Assembly: GCA_964649415.1 (NCBI GenBank)
Contig: CAZYSK010000022.1
Span: 1-64,000, forward strand
From: CAZYSK01 sp964649415
GTDB taxonomy: Bacteria > Chloroflexota > Anaerolineae > B4-G1
Direction: 5' to 3'
DNA length: 64,000 bases
Position numbers and translations under genes: made by a program. The notes beneath the pieces are model-generated. The model saw only the letters and a program-made list of their open reading frames with translations. It was not told where the DNA came from and searched no databases. The number at the start of each line of letters is the position of its first letter. Position 1 is the stretch's first letter. Shown in pieces: positions 15,739 through 23,884 of the stretch.

Positions 15739-17079
15739 TCAGCGGAGGATGAGCGGAAGGTACAGGCTATACCAGGGACCGGGCAACGCCCAGGGGGATT
15801 CATCTGTCGGTGATGACATCGATGCAGGCGAGACGAATCTCACGAGGCGCTTTTCGTTGCCTCCGACCCCCACGCTGACGGCCCCGCTGGAAGGATCGCC
15901 GATCTCACGAAAAGCGAGCCTCCGTGGTGCGATCTTGACGATGGCGGCTTCCTTGAGCGGATCTCCGAACTCGTCGAAGGTGAAACTGCCGGTTACGCCC
16001 TCGTAGGACGTCGTCGATAACGCGTCTTTGACTGCAGACGCGCTGTCAACCCCAGCCTCCGTGATCGCCTGCAGGAGGACACGCGTTGCGTCGTATCCCA
16101 GTGCCGCCATTGAGGCAGGCTGTGTCCCCTGCGCTGCATTGTAGGTCTGGACGAAATCCACCACGACCTTGCGGAGATCTCCCGGCCAGAAATGCGTCGA
16201 GAAGTAGGCTCTTTCGAGGAAGTCGAGCCGCAGTTCCGGCGAATCCCATCCATCTGCCCCCAGGTACGTGATCTGAAGGCCCATCGCTTGGGCCTGTTCC
16301 GTGATCTCGTTGACCTTGCCGAAGTAGTCGGGCAGGAACAGCACGTCTGCGCCGGAGTTGGCCACCTGGGTCAGCAGGCCTGAGAAGTCGGTGTTTCCTG
16401 CGGTGTAGGACGCAAAGACCGGCACCGAGCCACCTAACTCCTGAAAACTGCCCCTGAAATACTCGGCCAACCCCTTCACGTAGGCGTTGCCTACGTCGTA
16501 GAGCACAGCGGCCCGTGTCGCACCCAGTTCCCGAGCCACGGTGGCCAACACCTTGCCCTGGAATGGGTCGAGGAAGCAGGCGCGAAAGACGTATGCCTTG
16601 TTGGTCCCATTTGCGTGCGTAGTCACCTGTGGGTTGGTGGAGGTGGGAGATATCTGCAGGACGTGGTTTGCCTCTGCGATCTCGGACATCGGGATCGAGG
16701 CGCTGGAGCACACGGCGCCGACGATGTAGTTGACCTGATCCTCGAAGATGACTTTGTTCGTGGCGCTGATCGCGGCCTGGGCATCGCACTTGGAATCGGC
16801 GATTATCGTCTGGATATCCCACCCCACATCCTGTGCTTGCTGGATGGCGATCAGCGCTCCGTCGCGAGTGGGTTCACCGAAGCTCTCCACACCGCCGCTC
16901 AGAGGCACGATGATCGCCACCTTCACCGGGAAACCGGGCGGGGGTGGAGGCGCGTAGGTCTGCCCGCGTGCCTCGGCGTGGCCATGGACTATACCCGTGA
17001 TCAGGATTGCGGTTGAAGCGAGGGTCAGAGCAGCGAGGCCCACCGGCTTTCTCATTCTCATTCTCATTCTCACGCTCAT
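15739..17079 (-). CDS. ABC-type branched-chain amino-acid-like substrate-binding protein
   Basis: A 446-residue periplasmic-binding-fold type I (LivJ-like) protein. A signal peptide (about 1-38) precedes the mature start VKVAIIVPLSGGVESFGEPT. Motifs of the family are visible: GALIAIQQAQDVGW, VNYIVGAVCSSASIPMSEIA, QISPTSTNPQVTT, and AALGYDATRVLLQAITEAG. It should capture a small solute outside the membrane for an ABC importer, but no permease or ATPase gene lies nearby. The C terminus ends in SLYLPLILR, not typical for this family but shared with the convergent beta-helix protein. A GGAGG stands about 10 nt before ATG 17079; the N terminus has an M-R-M-R-M-R repeat with several candidate starts. 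Confidence 0.9.
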   Translation of the reverse strand: MSVRMRMRMRKPVGLAALTLASTAILITGIVHGHAEARGQTYAPPPPPGFPVKVAIIVPLSGGVESFGEPTRDGALIAIQQAQDVGWDIQTIIADSKCDAQAAISATNKVIFEDQVNYIVGAVCSSASIPMSEIAEANHVLQISPTSTNPQVTTHANGTNKAYVFRACFLDPFQGKVLATVARELGATRAAVLYDVGNAYVKGLAEYFRGSFQELGGSVPVFASYTAGNTDFSGLLTQVANSGADVLFLPDYFGKVNEITEQAQAMGLQITYLGADGWDSPELRLDFLERAYFSTHFWPGDLRKVVVDFVQTYNAAQGTQPASMAALGYDATRVLLQAITEAGVDSASAVKDALSTTSYEGVTGSFTFDEFGDPLKEAAIVKIAPRRLAFREIGDPSSGAVSVGVGGNEKRLVRFVSPASMSSPTDESPWALPGPWYSLYLPLILR

Positions 17080-17254
17080 GGTTCTCTTTTCCTCCGGAGC
17101 TCTCAGTCAGGGTGACTGTGTCACAGAGGGCAAGGTCGCCGTGAAGAACTCGGTGGGACCCTCGGTATGCAGAACGGATTCACCCTAATTCTAGCATGAA
17201 TTGTGTCGTTTGTCTGTAGGGGAAGTGCTGAACCTGGTGTAGGGAGAGCCCGTA

Positions 17255-17285
17255 ATCGGGTGTAGGGGGATACCTGACACCCGAT
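17255..17285. terminator. Hairpin in the 310-bp gap between solute-binding and sugar genes
   Basis: ATCGGGTGT (17255-17263) pairs perfectly with ACACCCGAT (17277-17285). A second imperfect stem (GGGAGCCAGT with ACTGGGTTCCC, 17364-17390) overlaps the stop of the mutase gene. Neither has a U run, so termination is uncertain. The rest of 17080-17389 shows only a weak extended -10 (TGC-TAGAAT, minus strand, near 17190) for the solute-binding gene. Confidence 0.45.
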
Positions 17286-17389
17286 GTGGGGAACTCTAGA
17301 GGAGCGATGGAGCGCGCGGTGAAGAACACCTCGGTCAAGCGGTGCGAGTCCTTTGGGTTAGGGGAGCCAGTGTCGATTTACTGGGTTCC

Positions 17390-19642
17390 CTAAACACGTG
17401 ATGGCTCTTCAGCCTGGATCAGTTGCCGGAGGCATTGAGTGAGCTCGAGGGCCTTCTCGGGCGAGTCCGCCTCGGCGAAGAGGCGCAGCACCGGTTCGGT
17501 GCCGGAGAAACGCACCAGCGCCCAGTTGTCGTGCTCCAGGTAGAACTTCGTGCCATCCAGTTGAGAGGTGCGCACCACCGGGTAGGGGCCGATATGCTCG
17601 ACGGTGGCCTCTCGCAGCCGGCGGGGAATGATGATGCGCATCTCCGGCGTGGCCGGGATGTTGTCTTCCACGGCGTAGAGCCGGCCCGTGATCCCGTGGA
17701 CGTGCTCCAGCAGTTGAGAGATGTGTTGACCCGTGCGCGCCAGCATCTCCACCACGAGCGCGGACGCGAAGATGCCATCCTTGCCCAGGATGTGGCCGCG
17801 GATCGTGAGGCCGCCGCTCGATTCGCCTCCGAGCAGCGCGTCGTGCTCGACCATCGCGGCGGACACGTGGGCGAAGCCGACCGATACTTCGTAGCTTGCC
17901 TCGCCAAAGTGGGCGGCCAGCCGGTCGAGCATATGCGTGGTCGCGACGCTGCGCACGACGCTCCCCTGTTCGCCGCGGATCTCGTGCAGGTACCAGTACA
18001 GCAGGAGCAGGGTGTCGTTTACCGTGATGTACTCACCGTGCTCGTCCACGATGGCGATGCGGTCGGCATCTCCGTCCATGGCCAGCCCCAGATCGTAGCC
18101 ATCATCCCGGATATGGGTGATCAACAGGCGCAGCGCCTCCAGGTTGGGGGCCGGAGAGCGCCCTCCGAAGAGCGGGTTGCGCCGCTCGTGGATGAACGTG
18201 ACCCGGCAGCGCGCCTCGGTGAGGATCGTGCCAAGCGTAAGCTGGCCCACGCCGTACATCGGATCCACCATGACTCTCAGGCGGGCGTCGCGGATCGCCT
18301 CCAGGTCGATTAGCGATTCCACGGTGTCCACGTACTCATTGGTGAAGTCCTGGCGTTGGACGATACCTGCTTCCAGGGCCAGGTTCAGGTCAATCTTCAC
18401 TACACCGTCCGGCGTCAGCGCGTTGGTCTCCGCCTCGATCCGGCGCGTTTCCTCGCCCAGCAGGAGCGACCCGTCGCCGTGCAGTACCTTGAGGCCGTTC
18501 CACTCCGGCGGGTTGTGGCTGGCGGTGAAAACCAGGCCGTAGGCTGCGTCTTTTGCGGCCGTGGCGTAGGTGATGAGCGGCGTGGGGGCGTCCTCGGACA
18601 GAAGGCGGGTGGAGATATTGTTCCCGGCGAACACCTCAGCGGCCGCCTCGGCGGCCCGGTCCGAAAGGAAGCGCCGGTCGAAGCCGATGACGACGCCCGC
18701 TTTCTCCTTTCCCTGGCGTGTGATCTCGTTGGCCAGGGCCTGCGCCAGCCGCCGGACGTTGGCCAACGTGAAGCCTTCACCGATGATCGCCCGCCAGCCA
18801 CCCGTGCCAAAGGTGACCAGGTTCTGCTCCTCGTGGCGGTGCGGCCGATAGAGTCGCTTCTGCAGGATGAACTCGGCCTGGGCCAGATCATCGCGCGTGT
18901 TGATGCCCAGGACCTCGTCGGGATCGTAGATCTGGTAGCTCTCCACCTGTAGCCCGGAGCGAATCATGCGGTGGGCGCAGTCGGTGAGCCGATACTCACC
19001 GTCTATTGGAGAAGGCTGCAGCGTCTCCAGCGCGGGAAAGAGGGCATCGGCCCGGACGACGTAAGCGCCTACGTTCAGTTCCCGGATCTTGCGTACCTCC
19101 GCCGAGGCCTCCGTCTCTTCGATGATGTCCATGATTTGCCCGGTGGCGTCGCGGATGATGCGCCCGTAGGGAAGGGGGCGGTCCACGATGGCGGTGAGCA
19201 GCGTCAGGTGAGCCTGGCGCAGGCGGTGGCGGTTGAGCAACCCTCGTATGGAGGCCGGGCGAAAGAGGGGCGTGTCGCCGTAGAGGATGAGCAGATCCCC
19301 ATGGAAATCCTCGAGGAGTGGGCGCAGTTGCAGGACGGCGTGACCCGTGCCGAGCAGTTCCTCCTGGGTCACGTAGTTGTACGAGGGCGTCTCACCGGCC
19401 TTTTCCCCTTCCAGGTGAGCCTGCACCCGCTCCCCCTGGTAGCCAACGACGATATAGAGATCGTCACGTGATACGAGCTGGAGGACGTTGTGCAGGACGT
19501 GGTCAATGATGTTTCGATCGCCCAACGGCTGGAGGACTATTGGTTCGCCGTCGGCAGCATCCCTGCCGGCGGCCAGGATGACGGCTTTCAGCCCTGGATT
19601 GGGTGTGGATCGAGTGGCTGGTATGGACACAGATGACGACAT
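17390..19642 (-). CDS. Bifunctional sugar nucleotidyltransferase-like / phosphohexomutase fusion
   Basis: A 750-residue fusion. Residues 17-265 are a GlmU/RfbA-type nucleotidyltransferase fold (LKAVILAAG, then GTGHAVLQL, LLILYGDTPLF and ELNVGAYVVRADALF). Residues 275-750 are a phosphoglucomutase/phosphomannomutase: phosphoserine loop TASHNPPEWNG, metal loop DGDADR, sugar loop GGESSGG and phosphate loop RFSGTEP (711-717). The nucleotidyltransferase signature, normally GxGTRM...PK, is degenerate here (AAGRDAADGEPIVLQPLG), so NTP transfer may be altered or lost. AGGAGG precedes ATG 19642. It lies 11 nt downstream of a GHMP kinase, suggesting a sugar phosphorylation, isomerisation and activation route for a cell-envelope sugar. 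Confidence 0.85.
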   Translation of the reverse strand: MSSSVSIPATRSTPNPGLKAVILAAGRDAADGEPIVLQPLGDRNIIDHVLHNVLQLVSRDDLYIVVGYQGERVQAHLEGEKAGETPSYNYVTQEELLGTGHAVLQLRPLLEDFHGDLLILYGDTPLFRPASIRGLLNRHRLRQAHLTLLTAIVDRPLPYGRIIRDATGQIMDIIEETEASAEVRKIRELNVGAYVVRADALFPALETLQPSPIDGEYRLTDCAHRMIRSGLQVESYQIYDPDEVLGINTRDDLAQAEFILQKRLYRPHRHEEQNLVTFGTGGWRAIIGEGFTLANVRRLAQALANEITRQGKEKAGVVIGFDRRFLSDRAAEAAAEVFAGNNISTRLLSEDAPTPLITYATAAKDAAYGLVFTASHNPPEWNGLKVLHGDGSLLLGEETRRIEAETNALTPDGVVKIDLNLALEAGIVQRQDFTNEYVDTVESLIDLEAIRDARLRVMVDPMYGVGQLTLGTILTEARCRVTFIHERRNPLFGGRSPAPNLEALRLLITHIRDDGYDLGLAMDGDADRIAIVDEHGEYITVNDTLLLLYWYLHEIRGEQGSVVRSVATTHMLDRLAAHFGEASYEVSVGFAHVSAAMVEHDALLGGESSGGLTIRGHILGKDGIFASALVVEMLARTGQHISQLLEHVHGITGRLYAVEDNIPATPEMRIIIPRRLREATVEHIGPYPVVRTSQLDGTKFYLEHDNWALVRFSGTEPVLRLFAEADSPEKALELTQCLRQLIQAEEPSRV

Positions 19643-19653
19643 GGGTGACCTCC

Positions 19654-20670
19654 TCAGTCACGGATCTCCAGGTGAATGCCCTGCGGCACGATGCGGAACG
19701 GCAGCAGCGTGGCCCCGGCGTTCACCAGTGCTTCTCTCACGGCAGATAGGTACTCTGGCTCGGTATAGGTGATCATGCAGCCTCCGCCACCTGCACCGCA
19801 GAGTTTGCTGGCTCTGGCCCCTTTAGCCTGGGCGGCAGCGATCATCGCGTCAATCTCTGGTGTGGTGACTCCTTCGGCCAGCGCCTTGCGGTTTTCCCAC
19901 TCCAGAGCCAGCAGGCGGGCGAACTCGTCCACGTCGCCGGCGACCAGGCTCTGGCGCACGGCCTGGGCTACTTCCTTGATGCGTCGCATGTGGGCCACCG
20001 TGTCGCCTTCTTGATCCACGTAGCGTTTGAGCACAGCCCAGTTCGTAGCGCCGGAAAAGCGGTTGATGTTGGTGAATGTGAGCACGAGACGCTCGTTGAG
20101 CCGGTCTATCAAATCGCGGCCCGCATCCAGCCGCTCCAGACGGTGCCCGTCCACGTCGAACCACATGCTGCACACGCCGCCGAAGAGCGGCGGGAAGTAA
20201 TCCTGCTTGCCGGTGGGGACGCCGATGGCCTGCGCCTCGATGTTGGCTCCCAGGTCGATCAGGCGGCTCTTGCTCAAGCCCAGGTTCTCGATCTCGTTCA
20301 GCGCGCTCGAGAGGGCCATGAGCAGCGCTGACGAAGCACCCAGCCCGGAGCCGCGCGGCGCCTCGCTGCGCAGCGTGACGTTCAAACCGCGGTCACTGGC
20401 TTCACAGAAGTATCGCAAGGCCCGCTTGACCAGGTCGAGCTCGCCACCCACGGGCATGTCGGCCAGGCTGCCGAACGAGCACGCTATCCCTGTGTCCTGG
20501 GAGCGGATATGGATCTCTGTATCGGGGCGCTCCTCCACGCTCACGTGCCCGTATATGCTGACCGCAGCGTTGACGGTCAGCCCGCCGCCTTCGAAAAGGT
20601 ACAGCGGGTACACGTCCAGCGTGCCTCCGGCCAGGTCTATGCGCGTTGGTGCAGTGGCGGATACTTTCAT
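19654..20670 (-). CDS. GHMP-family sugar kinase (heptose-7-phosphate kinase-like)
   Basis: A 338-residue GHMP kinase. Motif 1 is PTRIDLAGGTLD (near residue 8), motif 2 is PRGSGLGASSALLMAL (near 109), and the C-terminal motif 3 is KLCGAGGGGCMITY (near 290). The start pattern, with RIDLAGGTLD, is close to D-glycero-D-manno-heptose 7-phosphate kinases and related sugar-1-kinases. It should transfer phosphate from ATP to a sugar or sugar phosphate in the cytoplasm. It is first in a pair with the nucleotidyltransferase-mutase fusion 11 nt downstream, and the two probably serve one nucleotide-sugar pathway; the actual sugar is not evident. Confidence 0.85.
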   Translation of the reverse strand: MKVSATAPTRIDLAGGTLDVYPLYLFEGGGLTVNAAVSIYGHVSVEERPDTEIHIRSQDTGIACSFGSLADMPVGGELDLVKRALRYFCEASDRGLNVTLRSEAPRGSGLGASSALLMALSSALNEIENLGLSKSRLIDLGANIEAQAIGVPTGKQDYFPPLFGGVCSMWFDVDGHRLERLDAGRDLIDRLNERLVLTFTNINRFSGATNWAVLKRYVDQEGDTVAHMRRIKEVAQAVRQSLVAGDVDEFARLLALEWENRKALAEGVTTPEIDAMIAAAQAKGARASKLCGAGGGGCMITYTEPEYLSAVREALVNAGATLLPFRIVPQGIHLEIRD

Positions 20671-20744
20671 AGGTTGTGCCCTCTTTCTCAGTGCTGCTCA
20701 GCGCGGGTTCTGTGTGAATCGTCCGGGCGTGCGATGCCCCCTAC

Positions 20745-22490
20745 TCAGGCTTCCCGCAGATCGATGACCTCGGGCAGCAGCCCCATGTCACCCAACGCCG
20801 CGGCGATGCGGGGCCATTCCTGCTCGCGGATCAAGACGGCTGTCGGTCCAATTCTCTCGCGGATGAAGCGGCGAATCCGTGTAGAGGAGACGACTTCTTC
20901 CATGAGCTCCGGGCTGGATGTACGCAGCAGTACTGCCCGCTGTAGCCGGGCCTCGGCCCCTCGCTCGTCCCAGCGCGTCAGTGCAGCCTCGATGGGGCGA
21001 GGAGCAGGCGCGCCGGACACCTGCTTCAGGTACGCCAGCACGCGCGCCACGGGTATGCCCTGCTGGCGCGCGTGTTCCAGCGAGGTGGGTGAGAGCCGGT
21101 AGACGTAGCGCGAACCTGTGCGCACCCAGTCGGCGATGCGGCTCAGTTGGAAGCGCTCATAGCGCGGCGTGGGGGGGGCGAGCACGGTGAAATCAGAGCG
21201 CAGGACCATCCTCGTGGTTTCTGGCTCGGCTGGGGGCTCCACGAGGCCGAGGTAGGCCGCTCCTGCCGTCGTCAGGCGGAAGACGTGGGAAGGCAGGGAG
21301 TTGGAATCGAACGGGGCGGCGCCGTCCGAGGAGCCGGCAGAGCCGCCTGTCGAACGACGGCACGTGCCCAGATCGGTCAGACCCAGCCACGCTAGTGGCC
21401 CCATAACCAGGTAGCGGATGAGTGCGCCCTCGACGGCGTCCCAACTCTCAAAACCGGAGAGATACGTGCCCGTCGCCGCGTCGCGGATGTACCAATGGGC
21501 GTAGTCGCCATCTGGCCGCTGGAAGTCGGGGTCGGCTTGCCGGATGGCGCTGACGAGGTCGTCGAGTCCGTGCCACGCGCCCGGGGTGCACGTCTTCAAG
21601 TGGCGCATGACGGCCTCTCGGGCCAGGAGCGGGTCGTTGCGCCAGGCTCCGGTGTCTTCGGGGCGCAGGGTGGGTACGTGAAACAGATCGTTCCAGGTCG
21701 GGTCGCTCCGCCAGGCGTCGGCAAGCGCTGCCCGCTGTCGATCGGTTGGGGCGTGGAGCCAGGCACTCACGGGCTCTGGGTCAGGGCGCAGGTAACCGGA
21801 GTCGCTTACGCGAAGCCAGCCGAGGCGTCGGACGACAGAGTGCAGAAGCTGCGGTCGCTCAGGATCCGAATCCTGCAGGCGGTGGGCCAGATGGGCCTCG
21901 TGGCGGGCGGGCCAAGCGCCATCGTGGCCGGGGCGCACCTGCTCGCTCTGTACGTAGGCCAGCATCTCGCAGGCGTCGTCGAGAAACGTTTCCCCGGCTG
22001 AGCGTATGATGAGAGGCTCGGAGATGGGTTTGAGCGCGATGGTGCCGTGGGGGGCGGGGGAGGTAGGCAGGAGAGCCATCACTTCGGCGGGCACGAAAAC
22101 CACCTCGCGGCTTCCCCCGGGCGCTTGCTCGAAGGCGCGGAATATGAAGCCGGCGTACCAGAGCCCTTCAGTGGCGGAATCGGGCGCTCTCCACGGTTTC
22201 TCACGCTCCATCCGACCTGGTCCCATGGCGCGTATCTCTCCCCACTGGCGAGCGAAGACGCGCAGCGGCATCCGTCCCCGGTTGGCAAGCAATGCCTCCA
22301 GGGTCTGACGCTGGTCGTCGGGGAGCATAGACCAGGCGTTGGCTGCGGCTTCGGGTGTGGCCATCACCTCGGCCAGTTGGATGGCCACATCTCTCTGGCG
22401 GCTGGTCGTCAGTTCCACGTCCCAGAAGGCGGCGATGGCTTTTAGGCGGGCCAGATCTGTGTCCAGAAGACATTGGCGGAGCGAGCGCAT
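20745..22490 (-). CDS. Helicase_C_3 (XPB/Ssl2-like) domain protein
   Basis: A 581-residue protein lacking helicase motifs I-VI. The C-terminal part, including FTVLAPPTPRYERFQLSRIA, then SRYVYRLSPTSLEHARQQGI and RVLAYLKQVSG, matches the helicase-associated Helicase_C_3 (XPB/Ssl2-like) domain found alone in Actinobacteria and Chloroflexi. The N-terminal half is helical, with winged-helix-like segments (LPDDQRQTLEALLANRGRMPLRVFA). ATG 22490 is chosen: TATAAT ends 9 nt before it, so the mRNA would be almost leaderless; the open frame continues upstream without support. Function unknown; a DNA-binding role is inferred from the fold. Confidence 0.7.
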   Translation of the reverse strand: MRSLRQCLLDTDLARLKAIAAFWDVELTTSRQRDVAIQLAEVMATPEAAANAWSMLPDDQRQTLEALLANRGRMPLRVFARQWGEIRAMGPGRMEREKPWRAPDSATEGLWYAGFIFRAFEQAPGGSREVVFVPAEVMALLPTSPAPHGTIALKPISEPLIIRSAGETFLDDACEMLAYVQSEQVRPGHDGAWPARHEAHLAHRLQDSDPERPQLLHSVVRRLGWLRVSDSGYLRPDPEPVSAWLHAPTDRQRAALADAWRSDPTWNDLFHVPTLRPEDTGAWRNDPLLAREAVMRHLKTCTPGAWHGLDDLVSAIRQADPDFQRPDGDYAHWYIRDAATGTYLSGFESWDAVEGALIRYLVMGPLAWLGLTDLGTCRRSTGGSAGSSDGAAPFDSNSLPSHVFRLTTAGAAYLGLVEPPAEPETTRMVLRSDFTVLAPPTPRYERFQLSRIADWVRTGSRYVYRLSPTSLEHARQQGIPVARVLAYLKQVSGAPAPRPIEAALTRWDERGAEARLQRAVLLRTSSPELMEEVVSSTRIRRFIRERIGPTAVLIREQEWPRIAAALGDMGLLPEVIDLREA

Positions 22491-22499
22491 GGTGAGCCT

Positions 22500-22528
22500 A
22501 TTATATCCTGACCGGCATGGGATCACAA
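22500..22528 (-). promoter_or_regulatory. Promoter of the Helicase_C_3 gene (near-leaderless)
   Basis: Minus strand TTGTGA (22523-22528), 17 bp, TATAAT (22500-22505). The start codon follows only 9 nt after the -10, so transcription should begin about 3 nt before ATG. Confidence 0.7.
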
Positions 22529-22588
22529 GGGGGGGGCGATGGGCGACGAAGCAGCGCCCCACATGGTGTGCAACCTGACGTCCACTGG

Positions 22589-22616
22589 TTGCGTATTCGG
22601 ATGAAGAGGCTATAAT
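22589..22616 (+). promoter_or_regulatory. Promoter of the DUF1232 gene
   Basis: TTGCGT (22589-22594), 16 bp, TATAAT (22611-22616), followed by a normal leader with AAGGAG before ATG 22651. It is divergent to the promoter at 22500-22528. Confidence 0.7.
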
Positions 22617-22650
22617 TGGTCTCGTAGCGCTTACCTCAAGGAGTGAAACG

Positions 22651-23073
22651 ATGAGCAAAGACCGACGCCCAATGCCGGTTTCGCCGGATGACACCAATGC
22701 ACTGATAGGCTGGGTTCGGGAGGTGGTGCGCCAGGCGCGCCTGGCCTGGCGACTGATGTGGGACGAGCGCGTGCCGCTGTGGACGAAACTGATCCCGTCG
22801 GCGGCGCTGGTCTACGTGATCTCACCGGTGGATTTCATCCCTGGCGCGGTGATGCCCGGCGTGGGCCAATTGGATGACGCCGCCGTGCTGTTGATCGGGC
22901 TCAAACTCCTCGTGGAGCTAGCTCCTCCCGATGTGGTGCGTGAGCACCTGATGGCCCTGGGAGCGCGCATCAAGGAATGGCGCGTGGTGGACGAGGAGGG
23001 TGAACCCTCATCGGTGATTGAGGGAGAGTACCAGATACGGGGACCGGAGACGCCACCGGAGACGTCAGAGTAG
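22651..23073 (+). CDS. YkvA family DUF1232 membrane protein
   Basis: A 140-residue protein with the DUF1232 core: VPLWTKLIPSAALVYVISPV followed by DFIPGAVMPGVGQLDDAAVL, around residues 47-90. The PxDFIPd...G..DD pattern is diagnostic of the YkvA family. One or two membrane segments flank this motif, and a charged tail ends the protein. The cellular role of the family is not established. AAGGAG lies 6-7 nt before the ATG. It is a single-gene unit with its own promoter and meets the ABC operon end-to-end at its 3' side. Confidence 0.85.
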   Translation: MSKDRRPMPVSPDDTNALIGWVREVVRQARLAWRLMWDERVPLWTKLIPSAALVYVISPVDFIPGAVMPGVGQLDDAAVLLIGLKLLVELAPPDVVREHLMALGARIKEWRVVDEEGEPSSVIEGEYQIRGPETPPETSE

Positions 23074-23179
23074 GGGCAGGTGTTGCCCGCCCGGTGGGCG
23101 AAGCGAAGGGGCTGTAGGCCGCCAACACTGGGAGGACTACATACGTCCTGTCTCGCTGCGCAGTAGCCGTCGGATCGGG

Positions 23180-23884
23180 CTACTGTGCGATCTGGCCGTC
23201 TTTCAGTTGCAGGACCTCGTCCACGTACTCGGCCACCAGGGCATCGTGCGAAGCCATCAGGAGTGTTACGTCCTCTTCCTCCACGATGCGCCGGAAGAGC
23301 GCCAGCGTCTCACGGGCTGTCACACTGTCTAGTTCGGCTGTCGGCTCATCGGCCAGGATGAGTTGCGGCCTGTTGGCCAGTGCCCGGGCGATACCCACCC
23401 GCTGTTGCTGCCCTCCTGACATCTCGTACGGGCGGTGGCGTATCCACTTGCTGAGGCCGACCAGGTCCAGGCAGTACAGCGTTCGCTCGTGGCGTTCTTG
23501 GCCACGCATGCCGGCGATGCGCAGCATCAGTTCGACGTTCTCGTAGGCCGACAGCGTGGGCAGCAGGCCAAACGACTGGAAGATGAACCCCACCCGGTCG
23601 CGTCTCCACTGCGTGAGTTCCCGCTCGCTCAATTCCGAAAGATCGCGCCCGAAGACGCGCACGGTGCCGGATGAAGGATGGTCCAGCCCGCCGACACAGT
23701 TTAGCAGAGTCGTCTTACCGCTGCCCGAGCGCCCTTTCACGGCGACAAAACGGCCCGGTGCGATCCTGAGGTGTATGCCGCGCAGGGCCGGTATCTCTTG
23801 CGCACCGGCTTTGTAAACGCGCCACAGGTCTTCGGTCTCGATCGTGTAGTCGGAGCCGCCAGTGTCTGTCTTCTCGATCGTCAT
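23180..23884 (-). CDS. LolD/MacB-type ABC transporter ATPase
   Basis: A 234-residue ATPase: Walker A GRSGSGKTTLLN (near 50), Q-loop FIFQSFGLLP, signature MSGGQQQRVGIARALA, Walker B LILADEPTAELDS, and H-loop ASHD. It is last in a four-gene operon and overlaps the second ATPase gene by 4 nt. MacB/LolD-type ATPases power FtsX-like permeases in mechanotransmission rather than classic import. Having two different ATPases for one permease suggests a heterodimer or alternative subunits. Confidence 0.92.
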   Translation of the reverse strand: MTIEKTDTGGSDYTIETEDLWRVYKAGAQEIPALRGIHLRIAPGRFVAVKGRSGSGKTTLLNCVGGLDHPSSGTVRVFGRDLSELSERELTQWRRDRVGFIFQSFGLLPTLSAYENVELMLRIAGMRGQERHERTLYCLDLVGLSKWIRHRPYEMSGGQQQRVGIARALANRPQLILADEPTAELDSVTARETLALFRRIVEEEDVTLLMASHDALVAEYVDEVLQLKDGQIAQ

